Source: Amorphophallus konjac (taxonomy: Eukaryota; Streptophyta; Magnoliopsida; Alismatales; Araceae). Taken from it: DNA of 64,000 nucleotides. The stretch's first letter is position 1. Each line of letters opens with the position of its first letter. This document shows, one piece after another, positions 37,394 through 48,302 of the stretch. Where the stretch lies: positions 186,001 through 250,000 of the forward strand of contig JAHNEJ010002722.1 in assembly GCA_022559845.1 (NCBI GenBank), written 5' to 3'. The notes beneath the pieces are model-generated. The model searched no databases. It had not been told where the DNA came from and was given only the letters and a program-made list of their open reading frames with translations. Position numbers and translations under genes: made by a program.

Positions 37394-38500
37394 AGCTTTG
37401 GTAACAGGTTAACTTAGAATTAGCCCGTTTTTAACCCTAGGTTACCTTGTTTACCGCTTTGATAAGGCATATTTACTAACCCAATTAAAAGTGGGGTACA
37501 TCAAGGTTAACTATGGATTAGAAAACTCGACTGGAAAGGTGGGTTAACATAACCCATTTAACTTTTCCCCCTTTTCACCCTTGTATGTTCCACTTGCGTC
37601 AATGCGATCAGCTTCCCCAAGTGAAACCCTCATGTTCACTTTCTCGACCCCTTTTGTTCCTTCACCATCCTCGGTCACAATCTTTAATGCTCTAGCTACA
37701 CTACTACCATGTTGCTTGGCCGATGCTTCACAGTTTGCTGCGCAACCCTCCTCTATCGTCGTCCACCATCTTGTTGCATCACTGTGCTCCACCACCCTAC
37801 TACCTCCAATCTTAGGTAGAGCCACCCATGTCACTGGATGATGTGCATGACTCCACCTCTCACTGCACCTCTGTCCTTCGCTACTGTTGATGCCACTACA
37901 TTAGGTCCATCCAACGTTTCCAGCCCTCCTCCAGCATCCCCAGTTGTTGCTGCTACCTAGTCATCACACTACCCTTCTCTATCAGTGTTGTTTCACCTTC
38001 CTTTGTTCTACCACTACTTCACCTCCAACAGCTACAACACCCACATGAACTAGTCGGCTGACGCAACCCCCTGCCCATCTGCCCACTGTCGCATCCAAGG
38101 ATATCCAGGTCCACAACGCCCCCCTACCCGCCAACGTGTCTCCCAGCCCCACCTCCCACCTGTCACGACGACCCTTGAGAACGAGCCACTATTCTTTCAA
38201 TTTTAATGTTCGTTCCTCGTTCACTTTTCTCATGATTTTAGTCATTACTATTACTACAAAATTTACCATTCATTTCCATTTTCACTATTGATGCATGTGA
38301 GGGAGGAGCATTTTTGGCTAAGTCACGCATCAAGTTGTGAATGTTAACTCAAAAGTTACTCAAAGTACATGCGATTCTCATTGGGTTAACCCAGACAATC
38401 TTGACGGGTTAACTCACTTGCCATCGAAACAAAAGTGGGTTAATGGTGGGCTAACTTATACCACATTTGTTAACTTATAATAGAGTTAACCCATTACCAA
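37394..38500. mobile_element. Candidate TIR element with GC-rich core (E3)
   Basis: The left end CTTTGGTAACAGGTTAACT (about 37392-37410) pairs with the reverse complement of AGTTAACCCATTACCAAAG (about 38483-38501), 17 of 19 bases. Inside both ends the motif GGGTTAAC or GGTTAACT is repeated several times (for example 37492-37500, 37550-37556, 38383-38390, 38406-38412), like the subterminal repeats of plant DNA transposons. The core, 37560-38165, is C-rich and codon-like with Ser/Pro/Thr-rich frames, but no domain is recognisable. A TSD was not found, so the exact ends may lie slightly further out. Confidence 0.45.
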
Positions 38501-38501
38501 A

Positions 38502-40614
38502 GTGATTAACGGGGGTTAGTCTCCACCTTATCGGGAACATTACAACATAGTGCTAATTATGATCAACTGATGTGTTAGTATTCAATTAAGCTACACTATC
38601 TTTAGGGTGGGAAGGGAGGGTCCAAGATATTCACCAAGTTCCTTTTAATAGTGGAGAACATAGTTTTGAGCATTTCAAGTAGTTTTCTCTTTTAGGTAAT
38701 ACTTGTTACATTTCATTGTATATAACTGGATCTAATCATATTATAAACCCACGTATGATCGGTTCACTCGATGTAACAAGATGGCTAAAAGAATGCAATA
38801 GAATATTTGGAAGATATCGACTTGACTGCTCCCCCACTTGGTGTAGTCATGTAATGCCAAATGAACTAAAAGTGTCGACGTCTACATTATTCCTTTCGAT
38901 CTATTATAAAATGATTCAATATAATTATATACTATGAGATTCAACTAGTATTATTCTGTCAGATATGTGTGACAATCATGTCACATTTCATGGGAACAGT
39001 CTCGTGGTTGAGTGGTTCCACACCCTCTCACGTGATCGAGAGGTTGTGTATTCGAATTCGGATATGAGTTTGGTGAAAAATTACTTAATGTGTAATTATC
39101 AATTTCTGACTGTACACCTTCCATTTGTTAGTACGTTGATTGTAAAAAGATAATATGTCAATTAGTGACCCTCCTAAGTTTGAACTCAAGATACTAGGTG
39201 CTCAAGTTGAGTCCTAAATCACTAGTGCTACATTTCTGATTATCAAAAAAATTATGTCACATTCATATCTTATTACCGAGTGTCATTTGAAGTACATTGA
39301 TCCTTTCACTAGGGTTCGCGGACTCAGTGATAAGTATTGGATCGAGTTTTTCCTAATCCGCTACGCTATGCTGTAGTCACAATCGATTCGGCCTGACTTG
39401 GTTGAGTCATATGTTTAGATATTTTGTTATTTTTTATAAATTGAAATTTATTACAATATTTAGAATTTTATCTTATATTTTAAGTTGTATAATTACTATA
39501 TCATCGATCTATATGCATTATTTAATGTACTTTTTTTATTTTTAACTAGATTTTAAATATTAAATTATTTTTAGGTAATTGATAAATGAATAAAATTTAC
39601 AATAAAATTTAATATTCTTCATCTATGAAATGTAAGATCTATAGTTGTTATTATATCAATACACGATTAATACTTTTATTATTTTTAAATTAAATTATTA
39701 AATTATTATTAAATTATTATTATATTATTATTTAAATAATTTGTAATGACTAGAACAATCCAAGACGGATCATGTATTTGATTTTTCTGACAAATCATAC
39801 CTTTCATATGGGGGCTAAAACGAATTGCAACACTACCCAACGAGAATGCTTGTCCACCTCTCATTCAAGATTGCGTCCAGAGTTTTAGTTTGACTTGAAA
39901 TTTTTTTTTATTTTCTATAATAAGAATAATTTAAATCTAAAACTCTTACCCGCATCTTCTATGAAAATTTCAGCATGATAATAGACTCCAACGAAGATAG
40001 GGGATAAATCTTCTCTGAACCCACAGAAAATTGAAATTTGATCTCTTACCCTCCAAATCCGTGTACACTCATGAACGTTCTTGTTCCCCACTTCAAGTTT
40101 TGACATAATGTTAGTGTTGGGATGTATAGGTCGGTAGTTGTTTGATACAATACGGTACTATTATGTACAAAGATAAAAAAAGAAAATAAAAAAGTATTCA
40201 TATTTGACATACCTATTATAGATAAAATTATTAATTAACATCTATGTAAATTATTAATTCTATATGTGGTTAAGTAGGTAAAGTTGTGAGTTTGAATCTT
40301 AGATTGTTCAATGTTAAAAAAATTGTCTTCAATTTAGTCTATTTGATAATGACAATAGTCTTTGCGGGGGATACTTCGATTTTAGCCATTTGATATGAAA
40401 ATTTTATTTTAAAAAATTCATCTCACGTGACATACATAACATAAATTATTTTTTCACTTTTAAATTTTGATTAACCAATGTAATGACTTTTAAAACATAC
40501 TTTTAAGATAATTATCATATGTTTAATTAATAAAATATAATGATTAAAATCAAATAAAAAGAAATGAGTTAAATATGAATAGTGCCGGAGTATGTGATAT
40601 TTTGTAATTGATGG
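38502..40614. other. AT-rich intergenic DNA
   Basis: No gene is supported. Two stretches look like the heads of tRNA-derived SINEs: 39000-39060 (GTGGTTGAGTGG followed by ATTCGAATTC) and 40265-40310 (GTGGTTAAGTAGG followed by GTTTGAATCTTA). The rest, especially 39420-39740, is very AT-rich. Confidence 0.4.
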
Positions 40615-41072
40615 TAGGGCTGTCAATGTGCCGAACCCAGCCCGAGTCTGGGCCCGAGCTATATCAGGTTGGGTCGATCCAGACTTCTTCACAAGTTTGA
40701 CTTTGACCAGATCAGATAAATTAAATAAATACAATAAAAAGTATATATAAGAAAATAAATATTATAGTTTCATTAAATTAAGTAGAGTTTTAGATGTTAA
40801 TATATTTTTAAAGAGATTTTTTAATTTTTAATTAAAAAATTAGATAATTTATTTTTAATTAAAAATAAAATTTTGAAGAGAAAAAAAAAGAAGAACCGAC
40901 CGGACCGATCTGCGGGTGAAACTCAAAGTCCGGATCCGACTCATGGGTCTAGTCGGGCCTGACTTTTAAACCCGACTAAAGGCCCGTGGGTCAAAAAGAG
41001 CCCGATGACTTAACTCAAAATCAGGTCAGGCCCGTAAGCCTATTGGATTGGCTCGGTTCATTGATAATTCTA
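40615..41072 (+). mobile_element. MITE-like element, copy C (458 bp)
   Basis: It starts TAGGGCTGTCAATGTGCC and ends GGTTCATTGATAATTCTA, an imperfect terminal inverted pair. The arms carry many GGCCCGAG/GGTCGG-type words, the middle is AT-rich, and an A-rich run follows GAAGAG. This is the most compact copy and serves as reference for copies A (7118-7625) and B (22800-24320). The GGGCTGTCAATG terminus is common in plant MITEs; the superfamily is left open. Confidence 0.55.
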
Positions 41073-42819
41073 ATTGTCGGATCTATTAAATAATATAAAA
41101 GTTTAAAATATAAATAAGTGTTTTTATAAATTTTATCAACAATTATTTTTATATTAATTATAATATTCTAAACTATATATTTTAATAAAAATAATATATA
41201 TATATATATGTAGACACGTCATTTTAACATTATGCTGAGCAGATCCCGTATTACACTAAGACGCCTCAAAGTAGCTCGCACGGTTAAGTCAGTTGAGTGG
41301 CCTCCAATTTTTATCTGGTAAACCTCAATTGTAGTTTCTTAATAAAACTCCTGTTAATGGGCTTGTGGCCATCCTATTTTCTACATAAAAAATAATAATA
41401 ATATGTGTGTCAATGGGCTTGGCCCATTCTTATTCTAAGAATAATTGGATAAGGGGAAGCTCATCAAGTGTTAATGGGCTCATGTGATAATGGGCTTGGC
41501 CTCTTCTTATTATAAGAATAAATAAATAAATTTTAATAAACTTGACCCCATCCTTTACTACCAGTTTTACTCTCTTCCCACCTTATCCGGATCTTGCCCC
41601 ATCTCTTTAATATTCTCTCTCTCCCCCATTTCTTCCCTTCTGAGGCATCTCCCCACCCTCTCACGTAAGAACCCATAGCCACCTCCACCTCCCGGCTTCC
41701 ACTCCTTGCCTCCTACACACCACAGCCATCCCCACTGGAATTCACTCCCACTCTCCTTCTCTCCCTCTCCTGGCCAGGACACACTCGATCCCACGAGACC
41801 TCTCTCCACCCTCCATACCGCCGGCGAGCACCCCTCGTCGTCCCTCCACCTTGCGCCGCTACAGCCATCTCCACCGTCTCCCCTCCCTCTTCCTTTTCTC
41901 TTTCTCTCCACAACGGCCACCCTCCCCCGGCACTCCCCATCCTCCTCTCTACACCGTCCACGCCGACCACCTCCCCGAGCATCACCTCCCACGAGCGGCA
42001 CCTCCGCGAGCACAGCCTCCACCGTTCGGCAACCCTCGCTGCCCCACTCCCACTTCCTTTGCATGCATGCACGCCGAGCCCCCACTCCATCCCATTGCCC
42101 ACAGCTACTCCCTCCCCTGCGCAAGTTCACTCCGGCTGCTGCTCCCGCCATCGCCCTAGCCATGAAGCCGCCATTGCGAGCCTCCCACTCGTGGTCGCCA
42201 TCGTCTCCACACTCGTGCTGAGCCTGCCGCGGACGCCCGCCGCCGGCCCCCAGGCCGTCCACCTGCACCGCCGCCGTCGTCTGCGAGCCCCACTGCCGGC
42301 CACCTCAACTCGGTCGTCGCCTGCCTCGTCGTCACCGCCGTCCACCGTCTGCATCACCACCTCCGGCCGTCTGCCGTGAAGCCCCGGACGCCACCTCCGC
42401 GAACCCCGGGGTTGCCACGTCTGCCGTCCGCGACCACCACCTTCGCTAGCCGCTGTCGCCACCACCTCCGGCTAGCCGACGTTGTCCTCCACGACCACCC
42501 CCTCCGACCGCTGCTGCACCCTCCGCGGCCACCTCCCACGTCGCCCGTGAGCACCGTCCACGCCACCCCGTCGCCGTCCGCAACTGCCACAGGCTGCCGT
42601 TTGAGCACCACCACGCCCGTCCGAGGACCCCCCACGCTGCCGCAGGCTGCCGTCCGAGCACCTCCACGCCCCATCTACGCCGCCGTCGTCGTCCACCCTG
42701 CCGGCCGCCGTCGTCGTCCACCCTGCCGGCCGCCGTCGTCGTCGTCCTCCTGGCCGTCGGACGCTCACCGCCGAGCACGACCACCCTCTCCCCGGTCGCG
42801 TCCCTTCCGGCTCTCTCTT

Positions 42820-43022
42820 TCTCTCCCCCCGTCTTTTCTCTTTTCCCCCCGCCGCGGTCGCACTCTCTCTCCCCTCTCTCTTCCTCTCACGTCTCTCCCC
42901 CTCTCACTCGTCCTCTCTTCTCTCCCGGTCTCTCTCTCTCTCTCTCTCTTCGCGTCTCTCTCTTCTCTCCGTGGCGAGCTCCCCCTCTCTTTCTCTCCTT
43001 CTCTCTCTTCCCCCCGCCGCGG

Positions 43023-43073
<51 letters not shown>

Positions 43074-43540
43074 CCCTCCCTCTCTCCCTCTTCTGTTTCG
43101 CGCCCCCTCTCACTCTCTCTTTTTTTTAATTATTTATTCTTTTTTTTCCCTCCCCCTCTCCTCTCCTGCTATCTCGATCTCTCTCTCATTCTTTCTTTTG
43201 CTTTTTTTTTTAAAAACCCCTCTCCCTGTTACCCTCTCTCTCTTTCTCCCTCTCGTTATTCTCTCTGATCTCCCCCTCTCGTTCTTTTCTTTTTTTTTCC
43301 CATCCTTTTATTTTATTTCTCTATCCCTCCCCTTGCTTCTCACTCCTCCCTCTCTCTCCCTCTCTCACGTGTCTCTCTCTCACTCCCTCTTTCCCTCTCT
43401 TTTCTTCCCCACTCCCTTCCTCTCTCTCTCGATCTCTCATCTCTTTTCTTTTATTTTTATGTTTATCTCCTCTTTCCCTCTCTGATATTCTCTCCCTCTC
43501 TCTCTTTTATTCTTTCTCTTCTTCCCTTCCTCTCTTAGAT
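42820..43540. repeat. Pyrimidine tract with TC dinucleotide runs
   Basis: About 700 bp that are almost entirely C and T on the plus strand, including TCTCTC runs near 42930-42950 and 43025-43070. Apparent Ser/Leu-rich ORFs here are compositional. Confidence 0.9.
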
Positions 43541-43560
43541 ATAACACATATATATAAGCA

Positions 43561-43562
<2 letters not shown>

Positions 43563-43630
<68 letters not shown>

Positions 43631-43697
43631 TATATGGTTAATATATATATATCTTATATGGTTAATATATATATATCCTCTACATATATACATACTA
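43563..43697. repeat. (AT)n tract with a short duplicated insert
   Basis: Nearly pure AT dinucleotides from 43563 to about 43628, followed by two copies of an ATCTTATATGGTTA insert within more AT repeats. It is a likely site of length variation. Confidence 0.9.
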
Positions 43698-44898
43698 TAT
43701 AATAAAACTAAAGTATAAAAATCTCAAAAAAAGGTTTTTCCCTTCTCTCTCCCTCTTCCTTTCTCCCTCTCTTTTCGACCTCCCCTTTATAGATCTATTT
43801 CCATATATGTATATAGATGTGTTCGTGTGAGTGTCTTTGCAGGTGTCTGTAAATGTTTGCGTGCGTACGTGCGAAGGGAAGGAGAAGTTAATGCCGAGCT
43901 CATCGTCGACGCCCACCAATAAGCATTTCTCCCCTTTTGCATTATGTTCAGTCTGTTGTTTCCTTTGCATACATCACTCATTATCATGTTTATAATACAA
44001 TCCCTGCATTGAGAATATTTCAGTACGCATTTCATCATACCATTTTCCCACCTTTAATTCCCAAGGGGTTTCAAATAACATTAAACAGGTGTGTGTTTGA
44101 ATATGCTCGTGCCATTGTAATTTCAAGGGATCGGTACTACACTACTTTCCTTTTAATCCACCATCTATTTTTTCTGTCTGCTGTGTTTTGCAAGGGTCAA
44201 CCCGTCAAGAAGCCCGCTTCCTCAGTCGGTCGAAAAGGGAGGAGGAGCAACTCACGTGCCCCCAGTTCGGGGATAAACTGCGACCATCCCCCCTATTTTG
44301 AGGTACCCGGCTATCATCTCCATCGTCCTATTCTAATTCTTTCTCTTATCATTGTTATTTGTTGATAAGTTTCCACATTGATTCTTCTCTATTTTGTTTA
44401 AAAATAAGTCTATCTTCTCTCCCTTGTTATTATCATATATCGTCAAATCTCCATCTCCGTTCTTCTCTGTGTTGTCTAGAATAAATTTTTCACTCTGTCT
44501 ATATTTTCTTAATAGTTTATCTCTATATCATACTACCTTACTCTACCACCTACCTCTCGATTTCTCTCTTTTCTTTCTCATCTTTCTCTAAAAAAGGCAT
44601 AAAAGCATTAAAAATAATAAAAGCAACAAAACCCCAAAAAATATAATAACAAAAAAGATAAAACACAAAAAAAAAGAATAGTAAAATCAGGGTAACCAAA
44701 GCAAGGCCCTCTTCGTCGGCCGGCCGATCGAAGAGGAAGAGAGGACCCGCACTGCTCCCGCTCCGGCGGCAAACGCGATCAGAACACTTCCTGTGGGGTT
44801 CTCAACCCCTGGCGATCACATCCCCTTCCCCTTTTCTTTCCTGTCAATTTTCCCTTTTGTTTAAACCCCGTGAATGGAAGTAATTCCTCGCGGAGGTC

Positions 44899-45380
44899 CC
44901 TGCGACGGAAGTAATTCCTTGCGAAGGTGTACGTGACGGAAGTCATTTCTCGCGAAGCCTTTTTATTCTGTCATTTTATTCCTTTAATTTCTGTCTAAAC
45001 CCTGCGACGGAAGTCATTCCTCGCGAAGGTGTACGTGACGGAAGTAATTCCTCGCGAAGCCTTTTTCATTCTGTCATTTTATTTCTTTAATTTCTGTCTA
45101 AACCCTACGACGGAAGTCATTCCTCGCGAAGGTGTATGTGACGGAAGTAATTCCTCGCGAAGCCTTTTTATTATGTCATTTTATTCCTTTGATTTTTGTC
45201 TAAACCCTGCGACGGAAGTCATTCCTCGCGAAGGTGTACGTGACGGAAGTAATTCCTTGTGAAGCCTTTTTCATTCTGTCATTTTATTTCTTTAAATTTC
45301 TGTCTAAACCCTGCGACGGAAGTAATTCCTCGCGAAGGTGCACGTGACGGAAGTCATTCCTCGTGAAGCCTTTTATTACA
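44899..45380 (+). repeat. 103-bp tandem repeat, five copies
   Basis: Units begin CCTGCGACGGAAGT at 44899, 45001, 45104, 45206 and 45309, a period of 102-103 bp. Each unit holds GACGGAAGT-ATTCCTCGCGAAG twice, then a T-rich spacer. After the array, related but shorter units of about 80 bp (AAACCCYGY...CTCGCGGTGGT) continue to about 45600. Confidence 0.9.
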
Positions 45381-46056
45381 TATATTACAATAAAAACCCT
45401 GCGGAGAGTAATATCTCGCGGTGGTCTTATGTATATATACTCATGCTTATTATCTATATTGCAATAAAAGCCCCGTAAGGCCAATGTCTTGCGGTGGTCC
45501 TAATATGTACATATATATTCATTAGTGTTGATATTATTGCATCGCTGTTAAAACCCCACAAAGACCAATGTCTTGTGGCGGTATGTCTTGGTTCGTATTG
45601 TCTTTGTAATTATCTGGAGAACGATATTCCGTCGCAGTTTCTGAGTCTTCGTGCCTCTCCCTTTCTGTTACTTAGATTCTCGGACTTCCCGGTATATAAA
45701 AAACTGCTCGTGGAACGGTAAGTCACGCTTACCGGGAAGGGGTCAGTTTGCGCGAGAGGGTCTTCCGACCCCTATCTCCGTCACGTACCGGGGTCCGTTC
45801 CGCACCCTTCTTCCCTTTCCCTCTCCTTGATTCGATCTCTTTATCCCCATCTCCTAAGACAGACAAGGGTAGATGACGACTCCCGCCGCCTATACCTTCT
45901 CTGCCGATCACCCTTTCATCATTGTCATTGTTTATTATTATTATTATATCATTGTTTTTCTCACCCTCGAGGGTGGACGACACTCTTTTGCCGTCTACAC
46001 CTTTTTGGTGATCACGGTGGGACCTCTTTTGTTTCCTCTGGTTACCCACATATTTT

Positions 46057-46156
46057 CGGCACCCACGTGTGCCCCTCCATTCGGCACCCACGTGTGCCCC
46101 TCCACTCGGCACCCACGCGTGCCCCTCCACTCGGCACCCACGTGTGCCCCTCCTGA
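46057..46156 (+). repeat. 25-bp tandem repeat, four copies
   Basis: Units start CGGCACCCACGTGTGCCCCT at 46057, 46082, 46107 and 46132 with single-base differences. The CCCACGTG core contains a palindromic CACGTG (G-box) in three of the four units. Confidence 0.9.
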
Positions 46157-46679
46157 TTGCGCCCGCGTGCGCTATATTCGTGTTCCCGCTATCACTCTTG
46201 GCATTCCAATTTCATCCCTCGTGCACTACGTGCATTACTCCAGAATCCCCTTGAAGTCTGAAGAAATTTGTATCATTGCAGAAAAGGAGTGCTGTGATGT
46301 TTGTTTAATTTCTTTTATTTCATATATTTGTTGTCTGTTTATATATCTCCTGTTAAATTCAGCACTGCATTGCATATCACCTCCCTTTTATTTTTATTTC
46401 TTTTGTTCCATCTTTTTTTTAGGATCACCTTTTCTTGGTGAAGGAAAGACTCTCCGTCGGGAATTCCTCTCGACGGACTAGGATCTCCTTCACTGGGACC
46501 TCCGTAAGTCCCCGACATCGAAGGATTCCCTCTTCGTTCACTGGGCTGGTTGTACCACTGAAGTTCCCCGGAGATAGTTAACCCATTCGTGGTGAGTCGA
46601 GTGTCCTTAGATCACACGGCGGAAATCAATATTGCAACTAAGGTCCCTCCTGTGGTGTGAACATTAGATTAGGAAAAAA

Positions 46680-46890
46680 AGAAAAAAAAGGGGAAAACCA
46701 AAAGAAAACAAAAAAAGGCGTTAAACATCAACTTGTTTGTTAATCTTTGTTAATGGTTTGAGTGTTTATGTTATTACATTTTAATTAGAAAGAAAAAAAA
46801 AAGGGAAAACAAAAAGAAAACACAAAAAGGCGTTAAACATCAACTTGTTTGTTAATCTTTGTTCTTGGTTTGAGTGTGTATGATATTGCG
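46680..46890 (+). repeat. 112-bp tandem duplication just before gag
   Basis: Two A-rich units share GGCGTTAAACATCAACTTG (46717 and 46829). The second unit runs into the gag start, so the ATG at 46880 lies in the equivalent of a GTTTATGTTATTAC sequence in the first unit, where ATG is also present but not followed by the gag frame. Confidence 0.85.
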
Positions 46891-47256
46891 TTCCGGCAAA
46901 ATCTCACGTTCCGAAAAAGATCAAGAAATGTCCGGGAACGGTCAGAATCCGACCCCGAGTCACCAGGGGACACATGTCCCTGCTGAGGACGTAGGTTCCT
47001 CCCGTGAGCCCTCATATGAGGTGCGAGCCGCCGTCGGGGAAGCATCCCCGCCACAAGATATTTCCTCCTTGCTAGGTGTTCTCGCGAACACACAGCTCAA
47101 TTCCGATCAGATCCGAGCCTTTCAGGCCGTCTTAAAAGGGAAATCTATTGATCCTACTCCTCAAAATCCAACACCCATTGCTCTCTCTATTCAAGAGCCC
47201 GCACAGGCAATCCCTCCCTCATTCCCTCTTGTGCAGACAAGTTTGTAGCATCCCTC

Positions 47257-47448
47257 TTTCCAATTACCTCCCCAGTCTCAAGTTCCACCAATTCTTCATC
47301 TAACATTTCAGTCAGTTCCATTTACTGATATGCCACATCTGCAACCTCCCCCTTTCCAATTACCTCCCCAATCTCAAGTCCCACCAATTCCTCATACGAC
47401 ATTTCAGTCAGTTCCATTTGCTGATATGTCACAACGTCTCTCTCATAC
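47257..47448 (+). repeat. 96-bp (32-codon) tandem duplication in Tat gag
   Basis: TTTCCAATTACCTCCCCA begins units at 47257 and 47353. They differ at several positions and are exact multiples of three. The units encode Gln/Pro-rich linker sequence ahead of the gag domain. Confidence 0.85.
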
Positions 47449-48297
47449 AGAATTCCCTTCTCAGGCTTCTGCAAGGCCTCAGTGGCCACCACAACCTGCT
47501 CCTTACAATGAGGTCACTCAATCTCTCCTTCATAGGATGAACAAGATGGATGAACAATTCCGAGATTTCAAAAAGATCGTGGATGTCAAATCCGCGCCTG
47601 AGATCTCTTTACCAATCCTTCCAGTATTCCATCTCCCTCCTTCTGAAATGCCAACGTATCGACGGTACACCGGCACAGGCAACCCCCTCATTCATCTGAA
47701 GGACTTTATGTATGAGTCCTCGTTTTGGCAGAACGATCAAAGATCCTTGGCATACCTCTTTGATCAGGAGATCATTGGATGGTCCCGCCTTAGAATGGTT
47801 CTATTCACTAGCTATTCACTAGAGCCGAGTGAGGCTGAGAACTTCGATGTAGTGCAACGAAAATTCACACAGAAATATCGGGATAGGGTCGGTCCCTCCT
47901 TCTCTATTACCGACCTAGTGGCTGAAAAAATGAAGCCGGACGAAGATTTCACCCAATTTGCCGATCGATGGAGATCCTTGGCAGAGAAAGTGAGAGACCC
48001 CATTTCAGAATCGGAGCAAGTAAAGATAGTCGTGTCTAATGCCACTCCACAATTTAGACACGTCCTGGCAATGAACAAACTCACCACTATGGAGGAACTG
48101 TATGAGAGAGCTCGATATATCCAAACACAGCTGAAAGATTCTCCCCTCATGCATATGTTCGAGCCACCAAAGCCAAAGGTCTTTAGGAAGCCGGGCACGG
48201 CTGCCCAAGGTGGGGTAACAGAAGGGGTTGTAACAAATGAACAAGTGGGCGCAGTTGGCTATCCCAACCAGCAAGCCAATCCTAGACCCCCACAACC

Positions 48298-48302
48298 CCC
48301 AC
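48298..48302. repeat. Left target-site duplication of the chromovirus
   Basis: CCCAC immediately before the TG of the left LTR, identical to 58391-58395 after the CA of the right LTR. Confidence 0.95.

Larger units (their letters stand above)
41073..46879 (+). other. 5' region (probably LTR plus leader) of the Tat-lineage element; left limit unknown
   Basis: This stretch precedes the Tat gag. It holds a C-rich, codon-like block (41650-42830), a pyrimidine tract (about 42820-43540), an (AT)n tract, and three sets of tandem repeats. Tat/Ogre-type elements are known for very long LTRs and repeat-rich leaders, so most of it probably belongs to that element. I found neither the LTR start nor a primer-binding site, and the 3' LTR is outside the window. 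The open frames in 41.5-43.5 kb have no domains and reflect composition. Confidence 0.35.
46880..48302 (+). pseudogene. Tat-lineage Ty3/Gypsy gag, first part (stop codon; split by insertion)
   Basis: The frame starts at ATG 46880 (MILRSG) and is open to 48302 except for one TAG at 47246-47248; the next in-frame ATG is at 47330. The part after about 47500 is a retrotransposon gag domain, with PTYRRYTGTGNPLIHLKDF, a helical stretch with WFxx-like aromatic spacing, and a DFTQFADRWRSL segment. At 48302 the frame is cut by the chromovirus insertion. It resumes in the same register at 58396 once one copy of the CCCAC duplication is removed. Gag is the structural protein of the virus-like particle. 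The single stop lies in a duplicated 96-bp stretch and probably inactivates this copy. Confidence 0.8.

Noticed and set aside
37544..37841. Opposing 86-96 codon frames in the core of E3
   Set aside because: They overlap on opposite strands and neither is recognisable; kept only as part of the E3 cargo.
41567..43485. Long frames up to 369 codons in the C-rich and pyrimidine-rich block
   Set aside because: Low-complexity Pro/Ser/Leu or Arg/Gly content, no domain, and dinucleotide runs inside.
44899..45380. Regular repeats considered as a CRISPR-like array
   Set aside because: Whole 103-bp units are repeated, there are no unique spacers between short direct repeats, and the context is a plant retrotransposon leader.
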